From Anaerolineales bacterium (GTDB lineage Bacteria; Chloroflexota; Anaerolineae; Anaerolineales; Villigracilaceae), in the NCBI GenBank assembly GCA_016932715.1, contig JAFGCG010000063.1:1-60835 (forward strand): 60,835 nucleotides of DNA. Direction: 5' to 3'. The notes below the pieces were generated by a model. That model was not told where the DNA came from. It ran no database searches and was given only the letters and a program-made list of their open reading frames with translations. The translations under genes were made by a program, and so were the position numbers. How positions within the stretch are numbered: position 1 is the first letter of the stretch; the number at the start of each line of letters is the position of its first letter. Shown piece by piece: positions 1-7,778 of the stretch.

Positions 1-54
1 CACTGATTTTCGCTGATTCAAGACAAAAAACTGCGTTTTCAGCGTGAGTCAGCG
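1..54. repeat. Inverted-repeat intergenic element, cut by window edge
   Basis: The arms CGCTGATTCA (11-20) and TGAGTCAGCG (45-54) are complementary at 9 of 10 positions, and further CGCTGA/TCAGCG half-sites lie between them. It is non-coding and lies upstream of the first gene. It could be the terminator of a gene left of the window or a dispersed short palindrome. Between here and the first gene (55-218) only a weak -10-like TAAAAT (163-168) is visible. Confidence 0.4.
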
Positions 55-218
55 TCCGGATTTTGAAAGTGTAAGGTAATCAAATGTAAAGTATAGAGTT
101 TTTCAAGGTTGCTGGATAGGTAGGGAAATCCACCAGTTTAAACCGGCCGGCTCAAAACGTTGTAAAATGGAAATGTAGGTGATCGCCTGTTCTACTTTTG
201 GAAAGGAGGTGCTTTTCC

Positions 219-494
219 ATGGCTGACCAGAATTTTCGGGACCTTCTCGAACAGCTTCAGAAGGAGCTCGAGCGCATGGAGACTGTCGATGAAAAGGGGA
301 GGGAGATGCTCCGCCGCCTGGACATGGATATCCACAGCCTGCTCAAGCGCTCCGGCACGGAAGCCGAAATCGACGCGGATGAGCCTATCCTTGAACGCCT
401 GCAGGATACGATCGATCATTTCGAAGCCACCCATCCGACGCTTACCACGATGCTATCCGAGATGATGACCATCCTGAGTAATGCAGGAATATAA
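219..494 (+). CDS. DUF4404 family protein
   Basis: A 91-residue acidic, mostly helical cytoplasmic protein with no signal peptide or membrane segment. The N-terminal half (about residues 5-35) is a charged amphipathic helix suited to coiled-coil pairing. The pattern FRDLLEQLQKELERM, a central 'EPILERLQDTIDHFEATHPTL' type stretch and a short hydrophobic C-terminus match the small DUF4404 family, whose function is unknown. The ATG at 219 is chosen because a strong site AAAGGAGG (203-208 region) precedes it; an in-frame TTG at 198 lies upstream of that site. It is a single gene that converges on the next lipoprotein across a shared terminator. The family call is by pattern only. Confidence 0.7.
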   Translation: MADQNFRDLLEQLQKELERMETVDEKGREMLRRLDMDIHSLLKRSGTEAEIDADEPILERLQDTIDHFEATHPTLTTMLSEMMTILSNAGI

Positions 495-562
495 CGAAGT
501 CGATTTATGATAGAAGCCAAAAAACGCGGGACCCTCGAGGTGTTCTAGCAAACCTGCTGATA

Positions 563-594
563 AAAAATCCCTTCTCATTCAAGAAGGGATTTTT
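563..594. terminator. Bidirectional intrinsic terminator
   Basis: A perfect 13-bp stem (AAAAATCCCTTCT at 563-575 with its complement at 582-594) and a 6-nt loop. The A-tract on one side and T-tract on the other make it work in both directions. It sits between two convergent genes. Confidence 0.85.
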
Positions 595-611
595 GCTTGT
601 CAATCTGCTGT

Positions 612-1310
612 TTATTCTTCAGTTGTTTGTTCCTCCGTGGCTGTGGGTTCTGCGGTTGCAGCTGTGCCGGTGTTTGTCGGCGCAGCGCCGCCGCCCCCAA
701 CTACCACTTGAACATAAACCTGGTCTCCGAAGAACTGTCCGCCTGCTGTCGACATACGCCAATCGCCGCGGATCGTGCCCGCTTTACTGGGGGCCGTCAT
801 GGAGACCGAAATATCGGTCACTGCGCCCGCGGCGACCGCGGCTGGCAGCGTGTACGTTGCGCCACCCATTGCATCACCACTGACAAATGCAAATTTGAAT
901 CCTGCATCCCAGGCGCATGTCCCTGCATTCTTTACCTTCCAGGTCTTGGTGAAGGTCTGGCCCGGGTTGACCGGTGTATTATCGGCAATGGTCACATCGC
1001 TGACGAAGGAAAGCCCATAACAGGAGGCTGTGGCTCCCGCGATGGGCGACGTTCCCCCCGCGCCGCCTGCCAGAGTAGCAGCCGTGAATGTTGCCAAAGG
1101 CGTCACGGTCGGGGCGGGGGTGTTCGTAGGCGCGGCAAGCGCGGTCAGGGTCAGATCGGCCGCGAAGGTCCCCACGGCCTGAGTCCGGATTTCATCCGGA
1201 TTGACTGTCACTGTCGGGGTTAGATCGGGTTCCGATGCCCCGCACGCGCTGAGCAATAGGGCTCCAATCAGCAATATCTGTATGCCACCTATTAATCGAA
1301 ATTTAAGCAT
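612..1310 (-). CDS. Lipoprotein with NBR1-type Ig-like domain
   Basis: A 232-residue secreted lipoprotein. A signal peptide with lipobox LLSAC lies near residues 17-21, then a Thr/Pro/Ala-rich linker (about 22-75) with the TPT repeats common in Anaerolineae surface proteins. An Ig-like domain (about 85-190) follows with the motif 'GQTFTKTWKVKNAGTCAW', typical of the NBR1 (next-to-BRCA1) Ig-like domain, which is often found in Chloroflexota lipoproteins. The C-terminus is a low-complexity Gly/Thr/Glu tail. The start at 1310 has AAGGAG just upstream on the minus strand; a TTG at 1328 lies ahead of that site. Likely role: adhesion or protein binding on the outer face of the membrane (inference). 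Confidence 0.8.
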   Translation of the reverse strand: MLKFRLIGGIQILLIGALLLSACGASEPDLTPTVTVNPDEIRTQAVGTFAADLTLTALAAPTNTPAPTVTPLATFTAATLAGGAGGTSPIAGATASCYGLSFVSDVTIADNTPVNPGQTFTKTWKVKNAGTCAWDAGFKFAFVSGDAMGGATYTLPAAVAAGAVTDISVSMTAPSKAGTIRGDWRMSTAGGQFFGDQVYVQVVVGGGGAAPTNTGTAATAEPTATEEQTTEE

Positions 1311-1408
1311 TCTTTCTCCTTTCCACAAGAGGCGCTATTTTACTTGGATTTCGCTTTTTGTCCAGCAGGGTTACGACAAATACCGTACAAATTTTCCATT
1401 TACGGGCA

Positions 1409-1417
1409 TGCTATAAT
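1409..1417 (+). promoter_or_regulatory. Extended -10 promoter of cysteine desulfurase
   Basis: TGC-TATAAT with the -10 at 1412-1417. The ATG at 1427 begins only 9 nt after it and no Shine-Dalgarno site exists, so transcription should start at or within about 2 nt of the start codon. No clear -35 hexamer is seen, as is usual for extended -10 promoters. Confidence 0.7.
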
Positions 1418-1426
1418 CTTCCCGCT

Positions 1427-2578
1427 ATGATTTATCTGGATTACTCTGCCACGACTCCGGTGGATCCGCGTGTGGTCGATGCGATGACGCCGTACTTCTC
1501 CGATTCCTTCGGGAACCCGTCATCTGTTCACCGTTATGGACAGGTTGCCGAAGCTGCGATCGATTCGGCGCGCGAGACGGTGGCATCCATACTCCATTGC
1601 AGACCTGACGAGATCATTTTTACCTCCTGCGGTTCCGAATCGGATAATCTTGCTCTGCGCGGCGCTGCCTATGCCGTGCGCGCAAAGACCGGTGCAAAGT
1701 GGATTCTGGCAGCGCGCGTCGAACATCCTGCCGTGACCCGGACTCTCTTACACCTCGAAAAATATGACGGCTTTCTGATCAAGTGGCTGGATGTGGATGA
1801 ATATGGCATGGTCACGCCCGAGGCTGTTTCCAGGGCAATTGGTGATGGGACCGCGCTCGTCTCCGTGATGTATGCCAACAACGAAATTGGCACGATCAAC
1901 CCGATCGAAGAGATCGCTGGAATTTGCAGAGCAAAGGATGTTCTGTTCCACACGGATGCTGTCCAGGCTGCCGCGTATCTACCTGTTGATGTACAGGCGC
2001 TTGGCGTGGATCTGCTGTCACTTGGCGCGCACAAGTTCTATGGTCCCAAAGGCGTCGGTGCGTTGTACGTTCGCAAAGGGACGCCGCTGGTCGCCCAGCT
2101 GACGGGCGGCGGGCAGGAATTCAGCCTGCGCGCCGGGACCCAGAATGTGCCGTACATTGTGGGTTTTGCGGAAGCGCTACGGTTGACAAATAAAGAACGC
2201 GAGCAGCGTGTTACGCATGTGAAGCCTCTGCGGGACCAGATCATTGAAACGGTGCTGGAAACCATCCCCGATTCCCGGCTGACCGGCCACCTGGAAGCAC
2301 GCCTGCCTCAGCATGCCTCGTTTGCCTTCAAAGATGTGGACGGTAATTTGCTGCTGACCCTGCTGGATGCCGCGGGCTTCGCCTGCTCCTCGGGATCCGC
2401 CTGCAAAACGGGCAACCCCGAGCCCAGTGAAGTGATGAATGCGATCGGTCTCGCGCGGGAATGGGGCCTGGGCTCCTTGCGCGTGACATTGGGCATTCAT
2501 ACAACCACGATGGATGTCGATTCGTTTTTGAACGTGCTGCCTGGCCTGGTTGAAAAAGCACGGAAGTTAACTGTTTAA
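1427..2578 (+). CDS. Cysteine desulfurase (NifS/IscS family)
   Basis: A PLP enzyme that takes sulfur from L-cysteine as a persulfide for Fe-S clusters and tRNA thiolation. It is 383 residues, full length for the family. It begins with the family N-terminus 'IYLDYSATTPVDPRV'. The PLP lysine lies in GAHKFYGPKG (about residue 203) and the persulfide cysteine in SSGSACKTG (about residue 326). The short active loop and this motif fit the IscS/NifS group. The ATG at 1427 is used because the family N-terminus starts there and a -10 box lies immediately upstream. mnmA lies 2.5 kb downstream on the same strand, so it probably feeds MnmA (inference). nifS, iscS or nifS-like cannot be separated by eye. 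Confidence 0.95.
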   Translation: MIYLDYSATTPVDPRVVDAMTPYFSDSFGNPSSVHRYGQVAEAAIDSARETVASILHCRPDEIIFTSCGSESDNLALRGAAYAVRAKTGAKWILAARVEHPAVTRTLLHLEKYDGFLIKWLDVDEYGMVTPEAVSRAIGDGTALVSVMYANNEIGTINPIEEIAGICRAKDVLFHTDAVQAAAYLPVDVQALGVDLLSLGAHKFYGPKGVGALYVRKGTPLVAQLTGGGQEFSLRAGTQNVPYIVGFAEALRLTNKEREQRVTHVKPLRDQIIETVLETIPDSRLTGHLEARLPQHASFAFKDVDGNLLLTLLDAAGFACSSGSACKTGNPEPSEVMNAIGLAREWGLGSLRVTLGIHTTTMDVDSFLNVLPGLVEKARKLTV

Positions 2579-2656
2579 ATCATTACGAATATTTGTTTTC
2601 GTTGCACTTGCATGGTTTCATAATTGAAGAATATGCAGAAAAAGAAGGAAACTTAA

Positions 2657-3487
2657 ATGCCGCTCTCTCGGAATGCAAAGCTGCTGCTGTTTGTCGTCAT
2701 GTGCCTGATCACATTGCCGCTCCTGCTGTCTTATTTGCCCGTGGGTCGTGATTGGCAAAACACGTACCGCCCAGCCACGCTTGCTGTCCTGGAAGGCAAG
2801 TCGCCCTATACTGTGAAAGTATATTACGCTGCCCCCTGGGCAGTGATTCCATTGATCCCTTTCGCGCTCATGCCGTACGAGATTGGTAGATTGGGGCTAT
2901 TTATCGTGGGGCTGGCAGCCTTTGGATACGTTGCTTACAAGCTTGGAGCAAAACCACCCGCAATGATAATTTTCCTCTTGTCCGCGGCGGTAATTGGCTG
3001 CCTGAACAATGGCAATATCGAATGGATGCCTCTGCTGGGTATTGTCCTCCCTCCGCAATTCGGCCTTATTTTGCTTGCAGTTAAGCCACAGGTCGGCGTG
3101 GGGCTTGGCATTTATTGGCTGATCATGATCTGGCGTGAGGAGGGGTTCAAGAAGGTCGTGCTGGTCTTCGCGCCCGTAACGATCCTGCTCCTGATTTCTT
3201 TCGCTTTATATGGTTTCTGGTTCATGCGCTTTGGTCAAACGGTGGCCCGCAGTGTTGATAACCAAAGTCTATTTCCCTATGGGCTTTTTATCGGAGCTGT
3301 TTTGTTGATACGTTCAATTAAACAGAAAAACAACAAAATGGCTATGGCCTCCGGACCTTTCTTCTCTCCTTACGTTCTGCAGTTTACCTGGTCGGCTTGT
3401 CTTGTTTATTTGCTTGATAATCCGGTCGAGTTGCTCGCTGCCGTTATCTGTTTGTGGATCCCTGTTATCTTGCGGGTGCTTGCATAA
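2657..3487 (+). CDS. Polytopic membrane protein, GT87-like (DUF2029)
   Basis: A 276-residue membrane protein with about eight hydrophobic segments. The motif LAVKPQVG near residue 140 and an N-terminal loop after helix 1 with 'RPATLAVLEGKSPY' match mannosyltransferase-like GT87/DUF2029 proteins, which use polyprenyl-phosphate sugars outside the membrane. It is shorter than the usual 350-450 residues, so it is a compact or reduced member. GAAGGAAA precedes the ATG. It lies 12 nt before the sulfatase-like gene, so the two probably form a cell-envelope pair inserted between the desulfurase and mnmA. Confidence 0.6.
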   Translation: MPLSRNAKLLLFVVMCLITLPLLLSYLPVGRDWQNTYRPATLAVLEGKSPYTVKVYYAAPWAVIPLIPFALMPYEIGRLGLFIVGLAAFGYVAYKLGAKPPAMIIFLLSAAVIGCLNNGNIEWMPLLGIVLPPQFGLILLAVKPQVGVGLGIYWLIMIWREEGFKKVVLVFAPVTILLLISFALYGFWFMRFGQTVARSVDNQSLFPYGLFIGAVLLIRSIKQKNNKMAMASGPFFSPYVLQFTWSACLVYLLDNPVELLAAVICLWIPVILRVLA

Positions 3488-3499
3488 CGAGGAAAAGCA

Positions 3500-5110
3500 T
3501 TGGAACTATCGATGACAAATAAAACGCGACGAATCTTGGTAATCCACCCTTTCCTTTTTGCACTGTATTCAGTCCTTGGTATCTATTCGCAGAACGCTTC
3601 GCAGGTTCCACGCGGTTGGATATTCCGGCCGCTTATATTTCTATTTCTCATTACAACTCTTCTGTATATTTTTTTGCAAAAAACCTTCAAAAACCATGAA
3701 TATTCTGGTTTCGTGACCACTTTATTTTTGAACTGGATGTTCATGGGACATTTATATCGGTTTCTGTTGGAGCAGTCTTCCTTTTGGCGCACACCGCTCG
3801 GCGGTTTTTGCGCTTTTATGCTGGTCAGCCTGCCGCTCGGCTTTTTGGCTAGTAAATGGGTATGGAACAGGATATCCAACACAAGACTGATTACAACTTT
3901 TCTGAATATTGCCTCGCTGGTGTTGATTGCATATCCTTTGTGGATTACGATAAGCACTTTTTATACAGGACATTCACAGACGCAATTGATTCGAGAACGA
4001 CAGGCTCAGTTCGAAATATCCCTGGCGGGCCCATCCCAGGTTCCCCCTGACATTTATTTGATCATTGTCGACGGTTACGGGCGCGCAGATTTCTTGAAAG
4101 ACATTTATGGATATGACAATGCGCAGTTTATCGAGTTTCTGGAGGAGAAGGGATTCTACGTTGCCGATCAGGCGAGGTCCAATTATCCGCTCACGCAGCT
4201 TTCGCTTCCTTCGCTGATGAATCTGCAGTATTTGGATGAATACACTCGTGAGTTCGGCGGCACCGACAATCTTGCTCCAGCATATGAACTGATCCAGCAT
4301 TCCACCATACGGCGAGTGTTGGAAGATCGGGGTTATCAGTTCGTGGCGCTGACCAGCGCAACCCTGCTGACGCAGATCCGGGATGCCGATGTTTACCTCA
4401 GCTTGGAGAACAATGACCTGAATGAGTTTGAAGCACTTCTCTTGTCGACCAGCGTCATGGGAGTAGCTGCCGAGTCATGGGGATTTGACCTGCCTGTCAT
4501 GAGTTATGAGTTACATCGCAAATATGTTGTTTTCTCTCTTGACAAACTGAGCGAGGTGCCTGAGCTCCCCGGACCCAAGTTCGTGTTCGCTCATATCATG
4601 CTGCCTCATCCTCCTTTTATGTTCGACCGTGCTGGAAACTTTATTCCTCCTGAGCGACCCTATGTGACGTGGGATGGCTCGCTCTTTCCCGGAACGACCG
4701 AAGAATATCAGAACGGTTACCTGGAACAAGTGATTTTTTTGAATCAGAAATTAACGGGGATGATTTCGGATATACTTGCCCGGTCTGCAAATCCACCGAT
4801 TATTATCTTACAGGGAGATCATGGACCCGGTGCATTTTACAATGTGCTCGAACTGGATACTGCCTGTCTCGCTGAAAGATATTCCATTTTGAATGCCTAC
4901 TATTTTCCGGATGGCGATTATCAACAGCTGTATCCTTCCATCACGCCGGTGAACTCGTTTCGAGTTGTTTTGAACCAGTATTTTGGTGCCGAATTGGATT
5001 TGCTCGAAGACAGGAGCTATTTCGCGGGCTGGCTCTCGCCTTATGTGTACACAGATGTGACTGACCAAATCCACCTGCCTTGCAACACATCCGGACGTCA
5101 GGCACCTTAG
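3500..5110 (+). CDS. Membrane-anchored sulfatase/phosphoglycerol-transferase-like protein
   Basis: A 536-residue protein. The first about 160 residues hold four to five membrane helices. The rest is an extracytoplasmic alkaline-phosphatase-fold domain with 'YLIIVDGYGRADFL' (metal Asp), the SxPSLMN region near residue 240, HIMLPHPPF and LQGDHGPG (metal Asp-His) near the end. This layout resembles LTA-synthase/sulfatase-like envelope enzymes; the substrate is unknown. A TTG start at 3500 is kept because AGGAAA lies 5 nt upstream; an ATG at 3512 is the alternative. mnmA starts 18 nt after its stop, so the genes are probably co-transcribed. Confidence 0.75.
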   Translation: MELSMTNKTRRILVIHPFLFALYSVLGIYSQNASQVPRGWIFRPLIFLFLITTLLYIFLQKTFKNHEYSGFVTTLFLNWMFMGHLYRFLLEQSSFWRTPLGGFCAFMLVSLPLGFLASKWVWNRISNTRLITTFLNIASLVLIAYPLWITISTFYTGHSQTQLIRERQAQFEISLAGPSQVPPDIYLIIVDGYGRADFLKDIYGYDNAQFIEFLEEKGFYVADQARSNYPLTQLSLPSLMNLQYLDEYTREFGGTDNLAPAYELIQHSTIRRVLEDRGYQFVALTSATLLTQIRDADVYLSLENNDLNEFEALLLSTSVMGVAAESWGFDLPVMSYELHRKYVVFSLDKLSEVPELPGPKFVFAHIMLPHPPFMFDRAGNFIPPERPYVTWDGSLFPGTTEEYQNGYLEQVIFLNQKLTGMISDILARSANPPIIILQGDHGPGAFYNVLELDTACLAERYSILNAYYFPDGDYQQLYPSITPVNSFRVVLNQYFGAELDLLEDRSYFAGWLSPYVYTDVTDQIHLPCNTSGRQAP

Positions 5111-5128
5111 GATTTGGATTAAACAGAA

Positions 5129-6190
5129 ATGTCCAAAGTTGTCGTTGCCATGTCTGGAGGAGTGGATTCCTCCGTTGCCGCAGCCTTGCTCAAGGAGCAG
5201 GGCTATGACGTTGTTGGCATGATGCTGCGCCTGTGGAGTGAACCGGGCAGGGAAGACTCCAATCGCTGCTGCACACCGGACTCGCTGGCGCTGGCGCGGC
5301 GCGTTGCCGCAAAACTGGACATTCCCTTTTATGTCATCGATGCCAAGAACGTATTCCGTGAGACGGTCGTACAATATTTTCTGGATGGATACGCGCGCGG
5401 CGAGACGCCGAATCCATGTCTGGTCTGTAACCGCCAGATCCGCTGGACGTTTTTGCTCGATCACGCACTGGCTTTGGGAGCAGATTATATGGCGACGGGG
5501 CACTACGTACGAAAGATGAAGGATGAAGGCGGAAGGATGAAGTTGTTGCGGGCAGTGGACCGCTCGAAAGATCAGTCCTACGTCCTGTATGTGCTGGATC
5601 AGGAAAAGCTCGCAAGAGCATTGTTTCCGATCGGTGATTATCCAAAGACGGAAATCCGCGCGTGCGCTGAAAAATATGGCTTGCCCACCGCAGCGCGCAA
5701 GGATTCTCAGGATCTATGTTTTCTTGCCGGGGAAGATTATCGCAATTTTCTGCAGCGCAACGCGGCGGAGATACTTAAGCCCGGTGACATTGTGAGGCGT
5801 GACGGCCGGTCCGTTGGTAAACACAATGGACTTGCCAATTACACGATCGGTCAGCGTAAAGGCTTGGGCGTTGCCTCGCCTGTGCCTTTGTATGTCCTTG
5901 GAAAGAATCCGGTCACAAATGCATTGATCGTTGGCACGCGTGAGGAACTTGGTTCGCGCGACTTGACGGTGCGTGAAGTCAACTGGCTTTCCGGTGAAGT
6001 GCCGCTGGGATCGTTCCGCGCCGAGGTGAAGATCCGTTACACCGCGCAAGAGGCGGAAGCGCTGGTCACGCCGGTCGATGGGAACCAGGCTCAGGTCCGG
6101 TTTGAGGCGCCGCAGCGAGACATCACAGCCGGGCAGGCGGCAGTCTTCTTCCGGGATGATGTCCTGATCGGCGGCGGAATCATTGTCTAA
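5129..6190 (+). CDS. mnmA: tRNA-specific 2-thiouridylase MnmA
   Basis: Makes 2-thiouridine at the wobble position U34 of Lys, Glu and Gln tRNAs, using ATP and a persulfide relayed from a cysteine desulfurase. It is 353 residues, normal length. The PP-loop SGGVDSS is at residues 9-15. The two catalytic cysteines are in NPCLVC (about 97) and SQDLCFLAG (about 197), the pair that forms the transient disulfide. The adenylation motif ATGHY and the C-terminal beta-barrel region are intact. It is the last gene of the run that starts with the desulfurase. Confidence 0.97.
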   Translation: MSKVVVAMSGGVDSSVAAALLKEQGYDVVGMMLRLWSEPGREDSNRCCTPDSLALARRVAAKLDIPFYVIDAKNVFRETVVQYFLDGYARGETPNPCLVCNRQIRWTFLLDHALALGADYMATGHYVRKMKDEGGRMKLLRAVDRSKDQSYVLYVLDQEKLARALFPIGDYPKTEIRACAEKYGLPTAARKDSQDLCFLAGEDYRNFLQRNAAEILKPGDIVRRDGRSVGKHNGLANYTIGQRKGLGVASPVPLYVLGKNPVTNALIVGTREELGSRDLTVREVNWLSGEVPLGSFRAEVKIRYTAQEAEALVTPVDGNQAQVRFEAPQRDITAGQAAVFFRDDVLIGGGIIV

Positions 6191-6330
6191 ATTTGCGCAT
6201 AGTCAAACTGAAGATGATTGAGGATTTTAGTAATTGTCAATTAAGTTCACGATGAGAAAGTGAGAAGCGGCTGTATCTTATCCTTTCGAACCGTGTCTAG
6301 TACTATAAACCTGACGGAGCGCAATCCAAT

Positions 6331-6609
6331 ATGACTCTTCCGACACTTCTCTTTGCCCTCCTCATTGCACTGCTTTATGGCGCGTTCTATCATTTGATGC
6401 GCGGCGGCCGTGTCTGGCGGCTGTTTTTGTATTTCGGTCTCAGCATATTGGGTTTTGCAGCCGGTCACCTGGTTGGCATTTGGCGTGGCTGGACCTTTCT
6501 TCCGGTGGGTTCGCTGAATGTAGGGCTTTCTTCCATTGGAAGCCTCCTCATTTTGATCCTGGGAGACTGGCTGAGCCGCATCGAAGGAAAAGACCGGAGC
6601 AAGGTATAA
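6331..6609 (+). CDS. Small hydrophobic membrane protein, unknown
   Basis: A 92-residue protein with three predicted membrane helices (about 3-20, 30-48 and 60-80) and a short charged tail. No family is recognised. A -10-like TATAAA (6304-6309) and a CGGAG site precede the ATG. Its stop codon overlaps a TATAAT (6605-6610) that could start transcription toward the DedA gene. Confidence 0.6.
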   Translation: MTLPTLLFALLIALLYGAFYHLMRGGRVWRLFLYFGLSILGFAAGHLVGIWRGWTFLPVGSLNVGLSSIGSLLILILGDWLSRIEGKDRSKV

Positions 6610-6703
6610 TCTGCGCCTGTTATGTGCGCCGCTCGATCTCCCGGCATTGACTTTTATCTGGAGTTTAGAGATCAATTCACAAGCGGCGACCCCGGAGTGC
6701 TTA

Positions 6704-7378
6704 ATGGAGCAAATCAAATTTCTAATCGACCTTTTTTTACACCTTGATGTGCATCTGGCAAATATTATCGATCAATATGGCACATGGACCTATGCCATTC
6801 TCTTTCTGATCATCTTCATGGAGACAGGTTTTGTCGTGACCCCCTTCCTGCCGGGCGATTCATTGTTGTTTGCGGCGGGCACGTTTGCGGCGCTTGGCTC
6901 ACTGAACGTCTGGCTGCTGATCGTTTTATTGATCGTCGCGGCAATCGGCGGTGATACCGTCAATTATTGGATTGGTCATTATCTGGGCGACCGCGCCTAT
7001 AACATAAAGTGGATCAAGCGGGAATATCTCGACCGCACGCACGCTTTCTTTGAGAAGCACGGCGGCAAGACCATCTTCCTGGCGCGTTTTGTTCCCATCG
7101 TGCGCACGTTCGCGCCATTCGTGGCGGGCATGGGAAAGATGTCGTACGGGTACTTCTTTTCCTACAACGTCTTCGGCGGAATTTTTTGGGTGCTGCTATT
7201 CACACTGATGGGGTTTTTCTTCGGGAATATCCCCTGGGTGAAGAGGAACTTCGAAATTGTCATCGTTGCGATCATTCTTATTTCGGTTCTTCCCGCAGTT
7301 TGGGAGGCGCTCAAGGCCCGGCGTGAAACGAAGGCAGAAAAAGCCAGCCAGCAATTGGAAGTGGAAGAGACGCTTTAG
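6704..7378 (+). CDS. DedA family membrane protein
   Basis: A 224-residue inner-membrane protein of the DedA/SNARE-associated (VTT) family. Members are tied to membrane potential and polyprenyl-phosphate or lipid flipping. Family motifs are present: [12 protein letters not shown] near residue 45 and [16 protein letters not shown] (here starting ARFVPIVRT) near residue 128. About five membrane segments and a charged Lys/Glu-rich tail are seen. The ATG at 6704 has GGAG 7 nt upstream; the longer reading frame from 6647 has no ribosome site. The stop codon lies inside the loop of a terminator hairpin. Confidence 0.88.
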   Translation: MEQIKFLIDLFLHLDVHLANIIDQYGTWTYAILFLIIFMETGFVVTPFLPGDSLLFAAGTFAALGSLNVWLLIVLLIVAAIGGDTVNYWIGHYLGDRAYNIKWIKREYLDRTHAFFEKHGGKTIFLARFVPIVRTFAPFVAGMGKMSYGYFFSYNVFGGIFWVLLFTLMGFFFGNIPWVKRNFEIVIVAIILISVLPAVWEALKARRETKAEKASQQLEVEETL

Positions 7379-7391
7379 GGCGTCTCTTTTT
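7365..7391 (+). terminator. Intrinsic terminator overlapping the DedA stop codon
   Basis: Stem AAGAGACGC (7365-7373) with GCGTCTCTT (7380-7388), loop TTTAGG containing the DedA stop TAG, then a T-run to 7391. The next start codon follows within 4 nt. A nearly identical stem ends the lipoprotein transcript at 10384-10413. Confidence 0.8.
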
Positions 7392-7394
7392 ATT

Positions 7395-7754
7395 ATGAAA
7401 TGGTTGACCGTCCTTTTTGTGCTTTTCATTATTCTGATTATCATCCTGGCAGACACAGGTAGTCTTGGTATTTTCTACCATATCAATAGGATTCCCTATG
7501 CCGACAAGGCGGGACACTTCATCCTGTATGGGACCCTTGCCCTGCTCATTGACCTGACCCTCTTCCGCTCGTTTCCCTCCCTCAGCCGGAAGCGGGTCGC
7601 CGTGATCGGCGGTTTGATCCTTGCTCTCCTGATCGGACTCGAAGAATTCTCGCAGCAGTATTTTTCCAGCCGCACGTTTAGTCTGATGGACCTGACCGCG
7701 AGTTATCTGGGTCTGGTTTTCTTTTCGTGGCTGGCGGTGAAAACACAAAGGTAG
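7395..7754 (+). CDS. VanZ-like family membrane protein
   Basis: A 119-residue membrane protein with four helices. The motif YADKAGHFILYGTLALL (about 33-49) and the downstream ExxQ in LEEFSQQYFSSR are the VanZ-like signature. VanZ gives low-level teicoplanin resistance, but most homologues are of unknown function. The ATG at 7395 is preceded directly by the T-run of a terminator and has no Shine-Dalgarno site, so how it is transcribed and translated is unclear. The stop TAG lies inside a 28-bp palindrome shared with the convergent gene. Confidence 0.8.
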   Translation: MKWLTVLFVLFIILIIILADTGSLGIFYHINRIPYADKAGHFILYGTLALLIDLTLFRSFPSLSRKRVAVIGGLILALLIGLEEFSQQYFSSRTFSLMDLTASYLGLVFFSWLAVKTQR

Positions 7755-7778
7755 GGGCGCGATATATCGCGCCCCTAC
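7751..7778. repeat. Perfect 28-bp palindrome holding two stop codons
   Basis: GTAGGGGCGCGATA followed by its exact complement, with no loop bases. The TAG at 7752-7754 ends the VanZ-like gene on the + strand. The complementary TAG (7775-7777) ends the acylase frame on the - strand. The GTAGGGGCG ends recur in two other intergenic elements of this window (27248-27342 and 30881-30939). It probably also acts as a two-way transcription barrier. Confidence 0.85.
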
